A stretch of 56,542 nt of DNA from Oxalobacteraceae bacterium (GCA_010024875.1 RGFZ01000016.1:1-56542), one strand, 5' to 3'; counted from the first letter of the stretch, positions 18,939-28,412 are shown. The notes: generated by a model not told the origin, from the sequence alone. Numbers and translations are program-made.

Positions 18939-18972
18939 ATAAATCCTCGTTTTACGGCGAGCCAGCACCGCT
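18927..18972 (+). repeat. 46-base repeat, copy 1
   Basis: This segment matches 55503-55548 in the same orientation at 35 of 46 positions by hand alignment, including an uninterrupted CGCTGAATAAATCC core (18933-18946) and GCGAGCC in the second half. Copy 1 covers the end of the YgfX-like gene and lies 15 bases before a sigma-E type promoter. It may be the end of an old insertion sequence or a miniature element, but no partner inverted end was seen. Confidence 0.5.
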
Positions 18973-18986
18973 TCCATTTGTTGGTT

Positions 18987-19012
18987 GAACTTTTTAATTT
19001 ATATCAAGTCAA
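18987..19012 (+). promoter_or_regulatory. Sigma-E type promoter for rpoE
   Basis: GAACTT at 18987-18992 and GTCAA at 19008-19012 are separated by 15 bases, matching the sigma-E pattern GGAACTT-N15/16-GTCNAA. It lies about 190 bases before rpoE, whose product recognises this promoter class, so positive autoregulation is expected. The leader between promoter and start holds no other gene. Confidence 0.6.
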
Positions 19013-19202
19013 CGACAAAGGGGGTACTGAGTCTGTAGTCCGAACTCGTGAGTATTGCTGCTATTGATGACCATACACGTTCTTCGCATCACGGTATTTA
19101 CGCGGACGAAGACGCAGTATGCGTAGCCGCCGGCACACAAGCATCGGACCATAATTCGCTCAGTGACTATCCCGGGGTTGTGTATGTGCGAGGAACAGGG
19201 GA

Positions 19203-19805
19203 GTGACGACAGAACGCGATATAGATCAACTCCTGGTTGATCGCGTCCAGCATGGTGACAAAAAGGCGTTCGAGTTGCTGGTATCGAAGTATCAGCGCAA
19301 ACTCATGCGGCTAGTGTCGCGACTGGTGCGAGATCAGGCTGAAGCAGAGGACGTCGTTCAGGAGGCTTTTATCAAGGCGTATCGCGCGCTGCCGCAATTC
19401 CGTGGCGATTCTGCGTTCTACACCTGGCTTTATCGCATAGGCATCAATACGGCCAAGAATTATCTGGTCACGCAAGGTCGGCGGGCGCCCACCTCGACTG
19501 AGGCAGATGCTGAGGAGGCAGAAACTTTTGATGACGGAGAGCATCTTAGAGATATCAACACTCCCGAGTCCATGCTGGCGACCAAGCAAATTGCCGAGAC
19601 GGTGAATCTGGCAATGGAAGCCTTGCCGGATGAGTTGAGAATGGCCATCACCTTGCGAGAAATCGAGGGGTTGAGTTATGACGAAATTGCCGTGGTCATG
19701 GGTTGTCCGATAGGGACTGTGCGCAGCCGGATTTTTCGTGCGCGAGAAGCTATCGCGGAAAAACTCAGACCTTTGCTCGATACGGCGACCGACAAGCGCT
19801 GGTGA
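19203..19805 (+). CDS. rpoE: RNA polymerase sigma-E factor
   Basis: A 200-residue ECF sigma factor closely following the RpoE/AlgU pattern: region 2 carries DVVQEAFIKAYRALPQFRGD and AFYTWLYRIGINTAKNYL, region 4 carries LREIEGLSYDEIAVVMGCP and GTVRSRIFRAREAI. It directs the envelope stress regulon and is held at the membrane by RseA, encoded next. The start is GTG 19203. A sigma-E type promoter lies upstream. Confidence 0.95.
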   Translation: MTTERDIDQLLVDRVQHGDKKAFELLVSKYQRKLMRLVSRLVRDQAEAEDVVQEAFIKAYRALPQFRGDSAFYTWLYRIGINTAKNYLVTQGRRAPTSTEADAEEAETFDDGEHLRDINTPESMLATKQIAETVNLAMEALPDELRMAITLREIEGLSYDEIAVVMGCPIGTVRSRIFRAREAIAEKLRPLLDTATDKRW

Positions 19806-19870
19806 TGCACACTACAGTTGTCAGCAAGTTTGAACCGAACTGAATAAAGAAGTGAAGGTCAGGGAGTACC

Positions 19871-20434
19871 ATGAATAGAGAACAGCAGATCCGCCAGCAA
19901 GTATCCGAACTGGCAGACGGAGAGCTTGAGGCTCAGCAGCTGCAAGGACTGCTTGCGGCACTGCATGGATCCGAGCCGAGTACGCTCAAAGAGGATTGGC
20001 ACCTCTACCATCGTATTGGAGACTGTTTGCGCAATGAACCAATGGCGGGCGATCTCAGCGCCGGTTTTTCCCGTCGTCTGCGAGAGCGACTTGATGCCGA
20101 GCCCGTCGTGCTGGCCCCTCGACGCAAAGATTTCGCGCAGAGGCTGCGCGGGTGGGGCGTGGCCCTGACGGCGGTGGCAGCGGCGGCTGCCGGTTTTGCA
20201 TTGTCGCCTTCCCTTTTTCGTCCATCGCTGTCGCCATCGACGCTAGCGCTTGTCTCTGGGCGCGATGCCGGGGCACCGGTAGTGGCGCCAGCCCTCCTTG
20301 CCGACGCCGGTGGCGCCATCGCACGCGGCAGGGAGGTAGATTACATATTGCTGCACCTTAGCGCCAATCCCTCGCTTTACGGCGCTCCGGTGCTGGCAAG
20401 GCAGGCTGCTTTCAGCAGCGACCCCGAAAAATAA
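19871..20434 (+). CDS. rseA: Anti-sigma-E factor RseA/MucA
   Basis: A 187-residue protein with the N-terminal anti-sigma domain (REQQIRQQVSELADGELE) typical of RseA, one membrane span at about 94-112, and a periplasmic tail of about 75 residues. In the family, regulated proteolysis by DegS and RseP releases sigma-E. It follows rpoE by 65 bases and precedes rseB by three. The similarity is strongest in the cytoplasmic part; the periplasmic part is divergent, as is normal. Confidence 0.88.
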   Translation: MNREQQIRQQVSELADGELEAQQLQGLLAALHGSEPSTLKEDWHLYHRIGDCLRNEPMAGDLSAGFSRRLRERLDAEPVVLAPRRKDFAQRLRGWGVALTAVAAAAAGFALSPSLFRPSLSPSTLALVSGRDAGAPVVAPALLADAGGAIARGREVDYILLHLSANPSLYGAPVLARQAAFSSDPEK

Positions 20435-20437
20435 CGT

Positions 20438-21457
20438 ATGTCTTTCCGTTCGCTGAGCGCGCAGACCTGGCTTCAGCGAGGGCGATGGATCGCCGTCCTC
20501 GCGTTGTTTGTTGGTGCCAGCGTTCATGCTGCCAATACCCCGACTTTTGCGCTGCAGGCGCAGCGACAGCTTGAGCGCGCGCGTGATGCTGCGCGTCGGC
20601 TGGATTACACGGGCATTGTGATGCACCAGCAAGGCCCTCAATCAGACAACTACCGAATCACACATCAGGACGATACGACCGAGGGCATGGTACGCATGGA
20701 GCCACTCGAAGGGCCGCCGCGACACATGCTTCAACAGGGAAGGCAGCTTACCTGGTACTTAACCCAAGAGCGCATCGTGGTTCATGATGAGCCGACGGGA
20801 ACGCGGGGCTTTCCTGCGCTGTCGTTCATCAGCTCGCGCGAGCTGCTAGCGCACTACCGGCCGCGAAGCCTGACTCCCGACAGAGTCGCTGGACGTCAGG
20901 CCGAGGTATTACAGCTGCAGCCTGTCGATGGTCTGCGCTATGGCTATAGGCTGTGGTTTGACGCTGCCACCGGTCTGTTGCTCAGGGCGCAGAGTATCAG
21001 CGAGACAGGGCAGGTGGTTGCGCAGACGAGCTTCAGTCAGTTGTCGGTCTGGCCTGCAGGCGGCGGAAAGTTTCGCTGGCGCGAGCCCGATGTACGCGGC
21101 TGGAAGACAGAGTATGCGGTGAAAGGCAAGACTGATCTCTCGGGCTGGTCATTTCGACTGCCCGAGGGATTTTCGCGAATCGCGGCGTTGCGCCGAAACA
21201 CGGGCACTCCGCACAGCGCTGAGGAAGGATCGCGAGAGCTTGTGCAGATTGTCTGCTCCGATGGTTTGGCCGGTATGTCCATCTTCATCGAGCCCTGGTC
21301 GGAGGCACGCAGTGCCCAGCCTGTACAGCGCGGTGCGGTCAATATGCTCGGCAAGCGGCTAGGAGGGTTTTGGCTTACCATTGTCGGCGAAACCCCGATG
21401 GCGGCGCTCCGCCAGGTGGCCGACAGCATTGAATTTACCGCCCCTCCAAATAAATAA
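20438..21457 (+). CDS. rseB: Sigma-E regulatory protein RseB/MucB
   Basis: A 339-residue periplasmic protein with a signal peptide (cleavage near VHAANTP, residue 32). The lipid-sensing N-terminal domain includes ARRLDYTGIVMHQQG, and the C-terminal domain includes AVKGKTDLSGW. RseB binds RseA and protects it from proteolysis until mislocalised lipopolysaccharide or lipoprotein displaces it. Its location between rseA and the DegP-type protease gives the full rpoE-rseA-rseB-mucD order. Confidence 0.9.
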   Translation: MSFRSLSAQTWLQRGRWIAVLALFVGASVHAANTPTFALQAQRQLERARDAARRLDYTGIVMHQQGPQSDNYRITHQDDTTEGMVRMEPLEGPPRHMLQQGRQLTWYLTQERIVVHDEPTGTRGFPALSFISSRELLAHYRPRSLTPDRVAGRQAEVLQLQPVDGLRYGYRLWFDAATGLLLRAQSISETGQVVAQTSFSQLSVWPAGGGKFRWREPDVRGWKTEYAVKGKTDLSGWSFRLPEGFSRIAALRRNTGTPHSAEEGSRELVQIVCSDGLAGMSIFIEPWSEARSAQPVQRGAVNMLGKRLGGFWLTIVGETPMAALRQVADSIEFTAPPNK

Positions 21458-21463
21458 CAGCCC

Positions 21464-22954
21464 ATGAAGACCACGCCTGCACTTTCCCGCCGTCTGTCTG
21501 CCGTTTTTTTCTCGGCGACCGCCTTCCTGTTCGTGCCCGCCGGACTGGGGCTTGGCCTAGGCCTCGCGACACCGACAGCGGATGCTGCTGTCCTCCCGGA
21601 CTTTACCGATCTCGTCGATAAGGTCGGGCCTGCTGTTGTGAACATTCGCACAACCGAGCGTTCAAAAGTGATGCAGCAGGGGCAGGGCGGCGAAGATGAG
21701 GAGATGCAGGAGTTTTTCCGTCGCTTCTTTGGTCAGCCGCCCGGACAGCGTCCACAGCCCTCGCCGCGCGGTCGTCGCGCACCGAATGGTAGCGGGGACG
21801 ATCAACCACAAGTGCCGCGAGGTGTCGGGTCGGGCTTCATTATTTCGGCCGATGGCTATGTGCTGACCAATGCGCACGTCGTCGAAGGCGCAGATGAAGT
21901 TTTCGTTACGCTGACCGACAAGCGCGAGTTCAAGGCCAAGATCATCGGTTCGGACCGCCGCACCGATGTCGCTCTGGTGAAGATCGATGGCAGCAACCTG
22001 CCGCGTCTGACCATGGGCGATTCAAGCAAACTGCGCGTGGGTGAGTGGGTGATCGCGATCGGCTCGCCCTTCGGTCTGGAGAACACCGTGACCGCCGGTA
22101 TCGTTTCGGCTAATTCGCGTGATACCGGTGACTATCTGCCACTGATCCAGACGGATGTGGCGGTCAACCCGGGTAACTCCGGAGGGCCTTTGATCAACAT
22201 GCGCGGCGAAGTCGTCGGCATCAATTCGCAAATCTACAGCCGATCCGGCGGCTATATGGGCATTTCCTTTGCAGTGCCCATTGCCGAAGCGATCCGTGTC
22301 TCCGAGCAGCTCAAAACCATAGGGCGTGTCGTGCGCGGCCGCATTGGCGTGCAGATTGGTGAAGTCACCAAAGAAGTGGCCGAGTCGCTCGGTCTGCCGC
22401 GTGCGCAGGGCGCGCTTGTCGCGCGTGTCGAACCGGGCAGCCCGGCCGAGAAGGCCGGTGTCGAAGCAGGCGACATCATCACCCATTTCAACGGCACCAC
22501 CATCGAGAAATCCGGCGATCTGCCGCGACTGGTTGGCAATACCAAGCCTGGCTCGAAATCCACGCTGACCATATTGCGCAAAGGTACCAAGCGCGACCTG
22601 CAAGTGACGGTCGCTGAAATGGAAGCCGAGCAGGCCGCCAAGAAAGAAGACAAGAAGCCCAAGCAGGAGCAGACCGTCAATGCGCTGGGTCTGGCTGTCT
22701 CTGACCTGAGCGAGGCACAGAAGCGCGAGCTCAAGCTGGAAGGCGGCGCGGTGGTTGAGCTGGCCGATGGCCCCGCAGGCCGTGCCGGTTTGCAGCAGGG
22801 TGATGTGATCGTCCGTCTGAACAACACCGACATCAAGGACGCCAAGCAATTCAACGCGCTGGTGGCCAAGCTCGACCCCAAGAAGAATGCGCTGCTGTTG
22901 GTGCGCCGTGGAGAGTCTTCACAGTTTGTGCCCTTGAGGCCAACGCAGCAATAG
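21464..22954 (+). CDS. mucD: DegP/MucD-type periplasmic serine protease
   Basis: A 496-residue HtrA-family protease with a signal peptide (about 1-41), a trypsin-like domain with H138 (TNAHVV), D168 (RRTDVALV) and S239 (GNSGGPL), and two PDZ domains (about 285-380 and 400-490). It degrades misfolded envelope proteins and is a usual sigma-E operon member. A Gln/Gly/Pro/Arg-rich loop (about 71-118) precedes the catalytic domain, matching the LA loop of DegP. It starts six bases after rseB. Confidence 0.93.
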   Translation: MKTTPALSRRLSAVFFSATAFLFVPAGLGLGLGLATPTADAAVLPDFTDLVDKVGPAVVNIRTTERSKVMQQGQGGEDEEMQEFFRRFFGQPPGQRPQPSPRGRRAPNGSGDDQPQVPRGVGSGFIISADGYVLTNAHVVEGADEVFVTLTDKREFKAKIIGSDRRTDVALVKIDGSNLPRLTMGDSSKLRVGEWVIAIGSPFGLENTVTAGIVSANSRDTGDYLPLIQTDVAVNPGNSGGPLINMRGEVVGINSQIYSRSGGYMGISFAVPIAEAIRVSEQLKTIGRVVRGRIGVQIGEVTKEVAESLGLPRAQGALVARVEPGSPAEKAGVEAGDIITHFNGTTIEKSGDLPRLVGNTKPGSKSTLTILRKGTKRDLQVTVAEMEAEQAAKKEDKKPKQEQTVNALGLAVSDLSEAQKRELKLEGGAVVELADGPAGRAGLQQGDVIVRLNNTDIKDAKQFNALVAKLDPKKNALLLVRRGESSQFVPLRPTQQ

Positions 22955-22979
22955 CGCCTGCTTTCCCTTTGCAACAGAG

Positions 22980-23012
22980 CCGCCGCAATCTCGACCTGAT
23001 CGAGATTGCGGC
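22980..23012 (+). terminator. Perfect 14-base-pair hairpin between mucD and the glutaredoxin-like gene
   Basis: Arms 22980-22993 and 22999-23012 are perfectly complementary over 14 bases with a five-base loop (CCTGA). No T run follows, so it is not a standard intrinsic terminator; it may protect the 3' end of the sigma-E operon mRNA or hide the start region of the next gene, whose ATG is 18 bases beyond. Confidence 0.6.
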
Positions 23013-23030
23013 GTCGTCACTTATGAACCC

Positions 23031-23300
23031 ATGATTCATTTCATCCTGTACTCGCGCAGCTACTGCCATCTGTGCGATGACATGCTATCTGCGCTGAAGA
23101 CCCTGGCGGGTGAGGAGGTGCCTGTTACCGTGATCGACATCGATGACGAGGGCAACGAAGCGCTGCTCGCCCGCTATGACGAGCTCGTGCCCGTTCTGAT
23201 CGGGCAGCGCGTTGGTCAACCCGATGATCAGCCCGATCAGCAGTTGTGTCATTATTTCCTGAATGAAAACACAGTGCGGGATTTTCTGTCCAAGGCCTGA
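23031..23300 (+). CDS. Glutaredoxin-like (DUF836) thiol protein
   Basis: An 89-residue protein with a thioredoxin-fold start, ILYSRSYCHLC, giving a CHLC pair at residues 12-15, and a conserved VPVLIG strand. The DUF836/YruB-like group often lies between the sigma-E protease gene and lepA in betaproteobacteria. Likely a small cytoplasmic disulfide reductase; its partners are unknown. No clear ribosome-binding site precedes the ATG, and a strong hairpin lies just upstream. Confidence 0.8.
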   Translation: MIHFILYSRSYCHLCDDMLSALKTLAGEEVPVTVIDIDDEGNEALLARYDELVPVLIGQRVGQPDDQPDQQLCHYFLNENTVRDFLSKA

Positions 23301-23391
23301 TGGCGGCCTGAAGTCCCTGGGGCCAGCCGGTCACGGCTGAAGCCCCTCCAAATCCGGTAGAATGCCGGGTCTGAACAGCTTTCGAAACAAG

Positions 23392-23432
23392 GCGCTCGCT
23401 TGGGGACTCGCCCCGCTCAGAGCGCTTTTTTT
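23392..23432 (+). terminator. Intrinsic terminator in the lepA leader
   Basis: GCGCTC (23392-23397) pairs with GAGCGC (23420-23425), with an inner GGGG/CCCC pair (23402-23405 and 23411-23414), followed directly by seven T at 23426-23432. The lepA ATG is only 15 bases beyond. It may simply end the upstream transcript, or act as an attenuator if the TAGAAT at 23358-23363 is the -10 of a lepA promoter. Confidence 0.7.
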
Positions 23433-23447
23433 GTACCCGCCGCAAGA

Positions 23448-25241
23448 ATGCAAAATATCAGAAATTTTTCAATCATCGCCCATATTGATCACGGCAAGTC
23501 CACGCTGGCGGATCGCATCATTCAGCTGTGCGGCGGCCTGTCCGACCGCGAGATGGAGGCGCAGGTACTCGATTCCATGGATCTCGAGCGTGAGCGTGGC
23601 ATTACCATCAAGGCGCAGACCGCGGCCCTGCAGTACAAGGCGCGTGATGGACAGGTTTACAACCTCAACCTGATTGATACGCCTGGCCATGTGGACTTCA
23701 GCTATGAAGTCAGCCGCTCGCTCTCCGCGTGCGAGGGCGCGCTGCTAGTGGTCGATGCATCACAGGGTGTCGAGGCGCAGACGGTGGCTAACTGCTACAC
23801 CGCACTCGATCTCGGCGTTGAAGTGGTGCCGGTGCTTAACAAGATCGATCTGCCGTCTGCCGATCCCGATAATGCGATTGCCGAGATCGAGGACGTGATC
23901 GGTATCGAAGCGAGCGACGCCGTGCATTGCTCTGCCAAGACTGGTCTGGGCGTGGAAGATGTGCTCGAATCACTGATCGCCAAGGTGCCGCCGCCCAAGG
24001 GGGATCCTGATGCGCCTTTGCAGGCGCTGATCGTCGATTCCTGGTTCGACAACTACGTCGGCGTGGTGATGCTGGTGCGTGTGATGAATGGCACCTTGCG
24101 TCCCAAAGAAAAAATTCTGCTGATGGCCACAGGCGCGCAGCATCTGGTTGAAAGTGTCGGCGTGTTCACACCCAAATCAGTCGCTCGTGAATCATTGTCC
24201 GCGGGGCAGGTCGGTTTCATCATCGCCGGTATCAAGGAACTCAAAGCCGCCAAGGTCGGCGACACCATCACGCTGGCTAACAAACCTGCTGCCGAACCGC
24301 TGCCGGGTTTCAAGGAAGTGCAGCCGCAGGTGTTCGCCGGACTCTTCCCGGTCGAAGCGAATCAGTACGATGCGCTGCGCGATTCGCTCGAGAAGCTCAA
24401 ACTCAATGATGCTGCACTAATGTACGAGCCAGAAGTCTCACAGGCGCTGGGCTTTGGTTTTCGTTGTGGCTTCCTTGGCCTCCTGCACATGGAGATCGTG
24501 CAGGAGCGGCTGGAGCGCGAATTCGGCATGGACTTGATCACCACGGCGCCGACTGTTATCTATGAAGTCCAGTTGCGCGATGGGACAACCCTCATGGTTG
24601 ACAACCCATCCAAGATGCCCGAGCCCTCCAAGATCGACGACATTCGCGAGCCCATCGTCACTGTCAATCTGTACATGCCACAGGAATATGTGGGATCGGT
24701 AATCACGCTGTGCACGCAGAAGCGCGGCATACAGATCAACATGTCCTACCACGGGAAGCAGGTGCAGCTGACCTATGAGATACCGATGGGCGAAGTCGTA
24801 CTTGATTTCTTTGATCGCCTCAAATCCATCTCCCGGGGCTACGCATCAATGGATTACGAGTTCAAGGAATATCGCTCATCGGATGTGGTGAAAGTTGATA
24901 TGCTGATCAATGGCGACAAGGTCGATGCACTGGCCATTATCGTGCACCGCTCGAATGCGCCTTTCCGCGGACGCGCGGTCGCCGCGAAGATGCGTGAACT
25001 CATACCGCGCCAGATGTTCGATGTTGCCATTCAGGCGGCGATCGGTTCGAACATCATCTCGCGCGAGAATGTGAAAGCTTTGCGTAAGAACGTACTCGCC
25101 AAATGCTACGGCGGCGACATCACCCGCAAGCGCAAGCTGCTGGAGAAGCAAAAGGCTGGCAAGAAGCGCATGAAGCAGGTGGGTTCGGTCGAGATACCGC
25201 AGGAGGCTTTCCTCGCCATTCTGCAAGTCGACGAAAAATAA
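23448..25241 (+). CDS. lepA: Elongation factor 4 (LepA)
   Basis: A 597-residue translational GTPase of the expected length. G1 is AHIDHGKST and G3 is DTPGHVDF; the G4 motif is NKID. The LepA-specific C-terminal domain carries the [24 protein letters not shown] region. It back-translocates stalled ribosomes. ATG 23448 is chosen as the family start ([16 protein letters not shown]); an upstream frame adds 16 unrelated codons. It leads a long run through lepB, rnc and era. Confidence 0.96.
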   Translation: MQNIRNFSIIAHIDHGKSTLADRIIQLCGGLSDREMEAQVLDSMDLERERGITIKAQTAALQYKARDGQVYNLNLIDTPGHVDFSYEVSRSLSACEGALLVVDASQGVEAQTVANCYTALDLGVEVVPVLNKIDLPSADPDNAIAEIEDVIGIEASDAVHCSAKTGLGVEDVLESLIAKVPPPKGDPDAPLQALIVDSWFDNYVGVVMLVRVMNGTLRPKEKILLMATGAQHLVESVGVFTPKSVARESLSAGQVGFIIAGIKELKAAKVGDTITLANKPAAEPLPGFKEVQPQVFAGLFPVEANQYDALRDSLEKLKLNDAALMYEPEVSQALGFGFRCGFLGLLHMEIVQERLEREFGMDLITTAPTVIYEVQLRDGTTLMVDNPSKMPEPSKIDDIREPIVTVNLYMPQEYVGSVITLCTQKRGIQINMSYHGKQVQLTYEIPMGEVVLDFFDRLKSISRGYASMDYEFKEYRSSDVVKVDMLINGDKVDALAIIVHRSNAPFRGRAVAAKMRELIPRQMFDVAIQAAIGSNIISRENVKALRKNVLAKCYGGDITRKRKLLEKQKAGKKRMKQVGSVEIPQEAFLAILQVDEK

Positions 25242-25277
25242 GCGCCCTCAGTCCCGATAAACACAACAGACGCCATC

Positions 25278-26189
25278 ATGACTTTGCAATCCATACTTGG
25301 TAATTTCGCGCTGATCTTGTTCTTGCTGACGCTGGCGACAGGTATTGTCTGGATACTGGATCGCTTCTATCTTGCCCCGATACGCCGTCGTGATGCCACC
25401 AGCGCGCTCGAGGAATTTGATGCGCGCAGCGCACGTCTGCTGGAAACTGGCGTGAAGCCCGACCCGGTCGCGCGAGCGCAGCTCGTTGCCGAACTGGAAC
25501 GCCAGCCAGCATGGGTCGCCTATACGGGAAGTTTCTTTCCGGTCATTGCTGCAGTGTTTCTTTTCAGATCTTTTCTGTTCGAACCATTCAAAATTCCATC
25601 CAGTTCAATGGTTCCGACCCTGCAGATCGGTGATCTGATATTAGTCAATAAGTTCACCTATGGCATCCGGCTGCCAATTGTTAATAAAAAAATCGTTTCC
25701 ATTAACAATCCTAAACGCGGCGATGTCATGGTGTTTAAATTCCCGAAAGATCCTTCACTCGACTACATCAAGCGAGTGGTTGGTATCCCGGGAGATAACA
25801 TCGTGTATAGAAACAAACGTTTGATCGTCAATGGACAGGAAGTGTCCTACGACAAGTTGCCTGATTATCTGGATGAAGAGCGTCTCAGCTACTTCAGCCA
25901 CTACCGCGAAAACCTGACCGGCGTCGCGCATGAAATTCTGAATGACGACAGAGTGCCCGGCTATGTGGCCAGCCCGGACGCCTTTCCTCAGCATGAGCTG
26001 TGCCGCTACAACCTCGAAGGTTTCGAGTGCACGGTGCCGCCTGGACATTATCTGATGATGGGCGATAATCGAGACAATAGTCTGGATTCCCGCTATTGGG
26101 GTTTCGTGCCCGATCAAAATATTGTCGGAAAAGCATTTTTTGTCTGGATGAATCTCGGCAACCTCAAACGTATCGGAAGCTTCCAATGA
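25278..26189 (+). CDS. lepB: Signal peptidase I
   Basis: A 303-residue type I signal peptidase. Two N-terminal membrane spans (about 8-28 and 83-99) are followed by the periplasmic catalytic domain with S110 (in KIPSSSMVPTL) and K165 (in YIKRVVGIPGD), plus the GDNRDNSLDSRYWG box. It removes signal peptides from Sec and Tat substrates. It follows lepA by 36 bases and overlaps the next gene by four. Confidence 0.96.
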   Translation: MTLQSILGNFALILFLLTLATGIVWILDRFYLAPIRRRDATSALEEFDARSARLLETGVKPDPVARAQLVAELERQPAWVAYTGSFFPVIAAVFLFRSFLFEPFKIPSSSMVPTLQIGDLILVNKFTYGIRLPIVNKKIVSINNPKRGDVMVFKFPKDPSLDYIKRVVGIPGDNIVYRNKRLIVNGQEVSYDKLPDYLDEERLSYFSHYRENLTGVAHEILNDDRVPGYVASPDAFPQHELCRYNLEGFECTVPPGHYLMMGDNRDNSLDSRYWGFVPDQNIVGKAFFVWMNLGNLKRIGSFQ

Positions 26190-26596
26190 GGACCGCGGTC
26201 TGGAGCGATTTACCGGACCGGCACTCTGATCTCAGCATTCAGGGTTTTTCGCTGATCGGTTTGTTGTCCACGCTGACCTTGTTTGGCGTAGCCGGCTTGC
26301 TGGTAATTAGGGTGGGCCCCAGCGTGATCGAATACTGGGCGATCGAGAAGGCTGTCAGAGCGGCTTCGGCGGTGTCTGCCACGCCATCGGAAATGCGCGC
26401 CGCTTACGACAAGCTGGCCTCGGTTGCGTACATCGATGCCGTGCAGGGAAAGGATCTGTTGATCGAAGGGTCAGGCGATGCGATGAAAGTCCGCTTTGCC
26501 TACGAGAAGCGAATACCGCTGAGCGGTCCCGCGAGTCTGGTCATTGCCTACCGCGGGCCCACAGACAGCGACGTCGCCGACCAACACCCCAAATAA
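26186..26596 (+). CDS. DUF4845 family membrane protein
   Basis: A 136-residue protein with a single membrane span near residues 23-45 preceded by QGFSLIGLL, which looks like a pilin-type N-terminus. The DUF4845 family lies between lepB and rnc in many beta- and gammaproteobacteria. The start ATG overlaps the lepB stop (ATGA), so translation is coupled. Function unknown; the pilin-like leader suggests a possible envelope role, by inference only. Confidence 0.75.
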   Translation: MRTAVWSDLPDRHSDLSIQGFSLIGLLSTLTLFGVAGLLVIRVGPSVIEYWAIEKAVRAASAVSATPSEMRAAYDKLASVAYIDAVQGKDLLIEGSGDAMKVRFAYEKRIPLSGPASLVIAYRGPTDSDVADQHPK

Positions 26597-26601
26597 CCGC
26601 G

Positions 26602-27513
26602 GTGATGCCAATGGATATCGACTTATTGCAAAGCCGGCTCGGCCACACCTTCCGCACCCCAGGGTTGCTGCAACAGGCACTTACCCATCGCAGCCACAGT
26701 AGCCTGCACAACGAGCGCCTGGAATTTCTCGGCGACTCGGTGCTCAACTGCGTGATTGCCTCCTTGCTGTTTCATCGCTATGCGAGTATCGACGAGGGTG
26801 ATCTTTCCCGGCTGCGCGCCAATCTCGTCAAGCAGCAGTCCTTGTACGAAGTCGCACAACGCCTGGAGCTCTCGCAATGCTTGCGGCTGGGTGAAGGCGA
26901 ACTCAAGTCGGGCGGTTTTCGCCGGCCCTCGATACTGGCAGATACGCTCGAAGCCCTCTTTGGTGCCATCTATCTTGACGCGGGATTTGATGCAGCCTAT
27001 CAGGTCATCAGCACGTTGTACGAACCTATCATCGAGATCGTCGATCCACGAACACTGGGCAAGGATGCCAAGACGCTGCTGCAGGAATACCTGCAAGGCA
27101 AAAAAATCCCGCTGCCGCAGTACAACGTAGTGGCGACGCACGGGGCTGCACATAATCAGGAGTTCGAGATCGAATGCCTGATTCCCAAGCTTGACATTCA
27201 AGTGTACGGTGCCGGCGGCAGCCGACGCGCCGGTGAGCAGGCGGCGGCCAAGCTGGCGCTTGAAGCAGTGCAAGACATGATGGTCAAATCACCAGCGTTA
27301 CCCAAGAAAACCCGGCAGCGCACCACCCAGCTCAAACTTGCCGGTATCGCGACCTTTCAGCCCGACGCACCCGAGCCCAAATCACCACCGCGTACAGACC
27401 GGCAAAGCAAGCCCGAGAGAGCCAAGACCGCTCGCCTGTCGGTCCCGCGCGACCAGGACGATCTGCAACTCGATGCGGATGATACGCGGCCAAACAATGG
27501 TCAATCCGCATGA
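26602..27513 (+). CDS. rnc: Ribonuclease III
   Basis: A 303-residue RNase III, which cleaves double-stranded RNA in rRNA processing. The signature [12 protein letters not shown] is at 38-49 and a double-stranded RNA-binding domain covers about 160-235. The start could be GTG 26602 or ATG at 26605 or 26611; the last is nearest the family start. About 65 residues after the RNA-binding domain (basic, Pro/Lys/Arg-rich) have no counterpart in E. coli RNase III. It overlaps era by four bases. Confidence 0.93.
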   Translation: MMPMDIDLLQSRLGHTFRTPGLLQQALTHRSHSSLHNERLEFLGDSVLNCVIASLLFHRYASIDEGDLSRLRANLVKQQSLYEVAQRLELSQCLRLGEGELKSGGFRRPSILADTLEALFGAIYLDAGFDAAYQVISTLYEPIIEIVDPRTLGKDAKTLLQEYLQGKKIPLPQYNVVATHGAAHNQEFEIECLIPKLDIQVYGAGGSRRAGEQAAAKLALEAVQDMMVKSPALPKKTRQRTTQLKLAGIATFQPDAPEPKSPPRTDRQSKPERAKTARLSVPRDQDDLQLDADDTRPNNGQSA

Positions 27514-28412
27514 CAGAGGTCACGACAGTGGCTGGTTTTCGTTGTGGCTATATCGCCATCGTCGGTCGTCCGAATGTGGGCAAGTCGACCCTGATGAACA
27601 AGCTGATCGGCGCCAAGGTCAGCATTACCTCGCGCAAGGCACAGACGACCCGTCATCGGATCACTGGAATACAGACTCGCGAGAACGCGCAGTTCATCTA
27701 TGTGGACACGCCCGGTTTTCAGACGCGCCATAACAATGCGTTGAACAAGACGCTGAACCGGACGGTCAGCAATACGCTCACTGCCGCCGATGTCGTTCTG
27801 TTCGTGGTGGAGGCCGGCATCTGGGGCGATGCCGATGCGAAAGTGATGGCGCTTTTGCCCTCAGAGCTTCCGGTCATTTTGGTGATCAACAAATCAGACA
27901 AGCTGAAAGACAAGGCGGCGCTGATGAACTATGCGCAGCAGGTCGCCGCGCGGCGCGATTTTGCGGCGATCGTTCCGGTGTCGGCGCGTCAGGGTTTTCA
28001 GCTCGACAGGCTCGAAGACGAACTGCGCAAGCACCTTCCTGAAGGGGAAGCCATCTTTGGCGAAGATGACATCACCGACCGCAGCGAACGTTTTCTGGCC
28101 GCCGAGATTGTGCGAGAAAAAGTTTTTCGTTTCGTCGGGGATGAGCTGCCCTATACCAGCACGGTCGTCATCGAAAAATTCGAGCAGGAAGGCCAGTTGC
28201 GCCGCGTGTTCGCTGCGATACTCGTCGGGCGTGATGCGCACAAGGCCATGCTGATTGGGCACAAGGGCGAGCGACTGAAGGAGATCTCCACGCAGTCGCG
28301 GCTCGACATGGAAAAACTCTTCGATGGACCGGTCTATCTAGAAATCTGGGTGAAGGTCAAATCTGGCTGGGCTGACAACGAAGCTGGTTTGCGCGCCTAC
28401 GGTTACGAATAA
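27510..28412 (+). CDS. era: GTPase Era
   Basis: A 300-residue Era. G1 is GRPNVGKST at 19-27, G3 is DTPGF, and G4 is NKSD; a C-terminal KH domain carries [11 protein letters not shown] and ends in [13 protein letters not shown]. It binds the 3' end of 16S rRNA in 30S assembly. The start overlaps the rnc stop (ATGA), the conserved rnc-era-recO order. Confidence 0.96.
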   Translation: MTEVTTVAGFRCGYIAIVGRPNVGKSTLMNKLIGAKVSITSRKAQTTRHRITGIQTRENAQFIYVDTPGFQTRHNNALNKTLNRTVSNTLTAADVVLFVVEAGIWGDADAKVMALLPSELPVILVINKSDKLKDKAALMNYAQQVAARRDFAAIVPVSARQGFQLDRLEDELRKHLPEGEAIFGEDDITDRSERFLAAEIVREKVFRFVGDELPYTSTVVIEKFEQEGQLRRVFAAILVGRDAHKAMLIGHKGERLKEISTQSRLDMEKLFDGPVYLEIWVKVKSGWADNEAGLRAYGYE

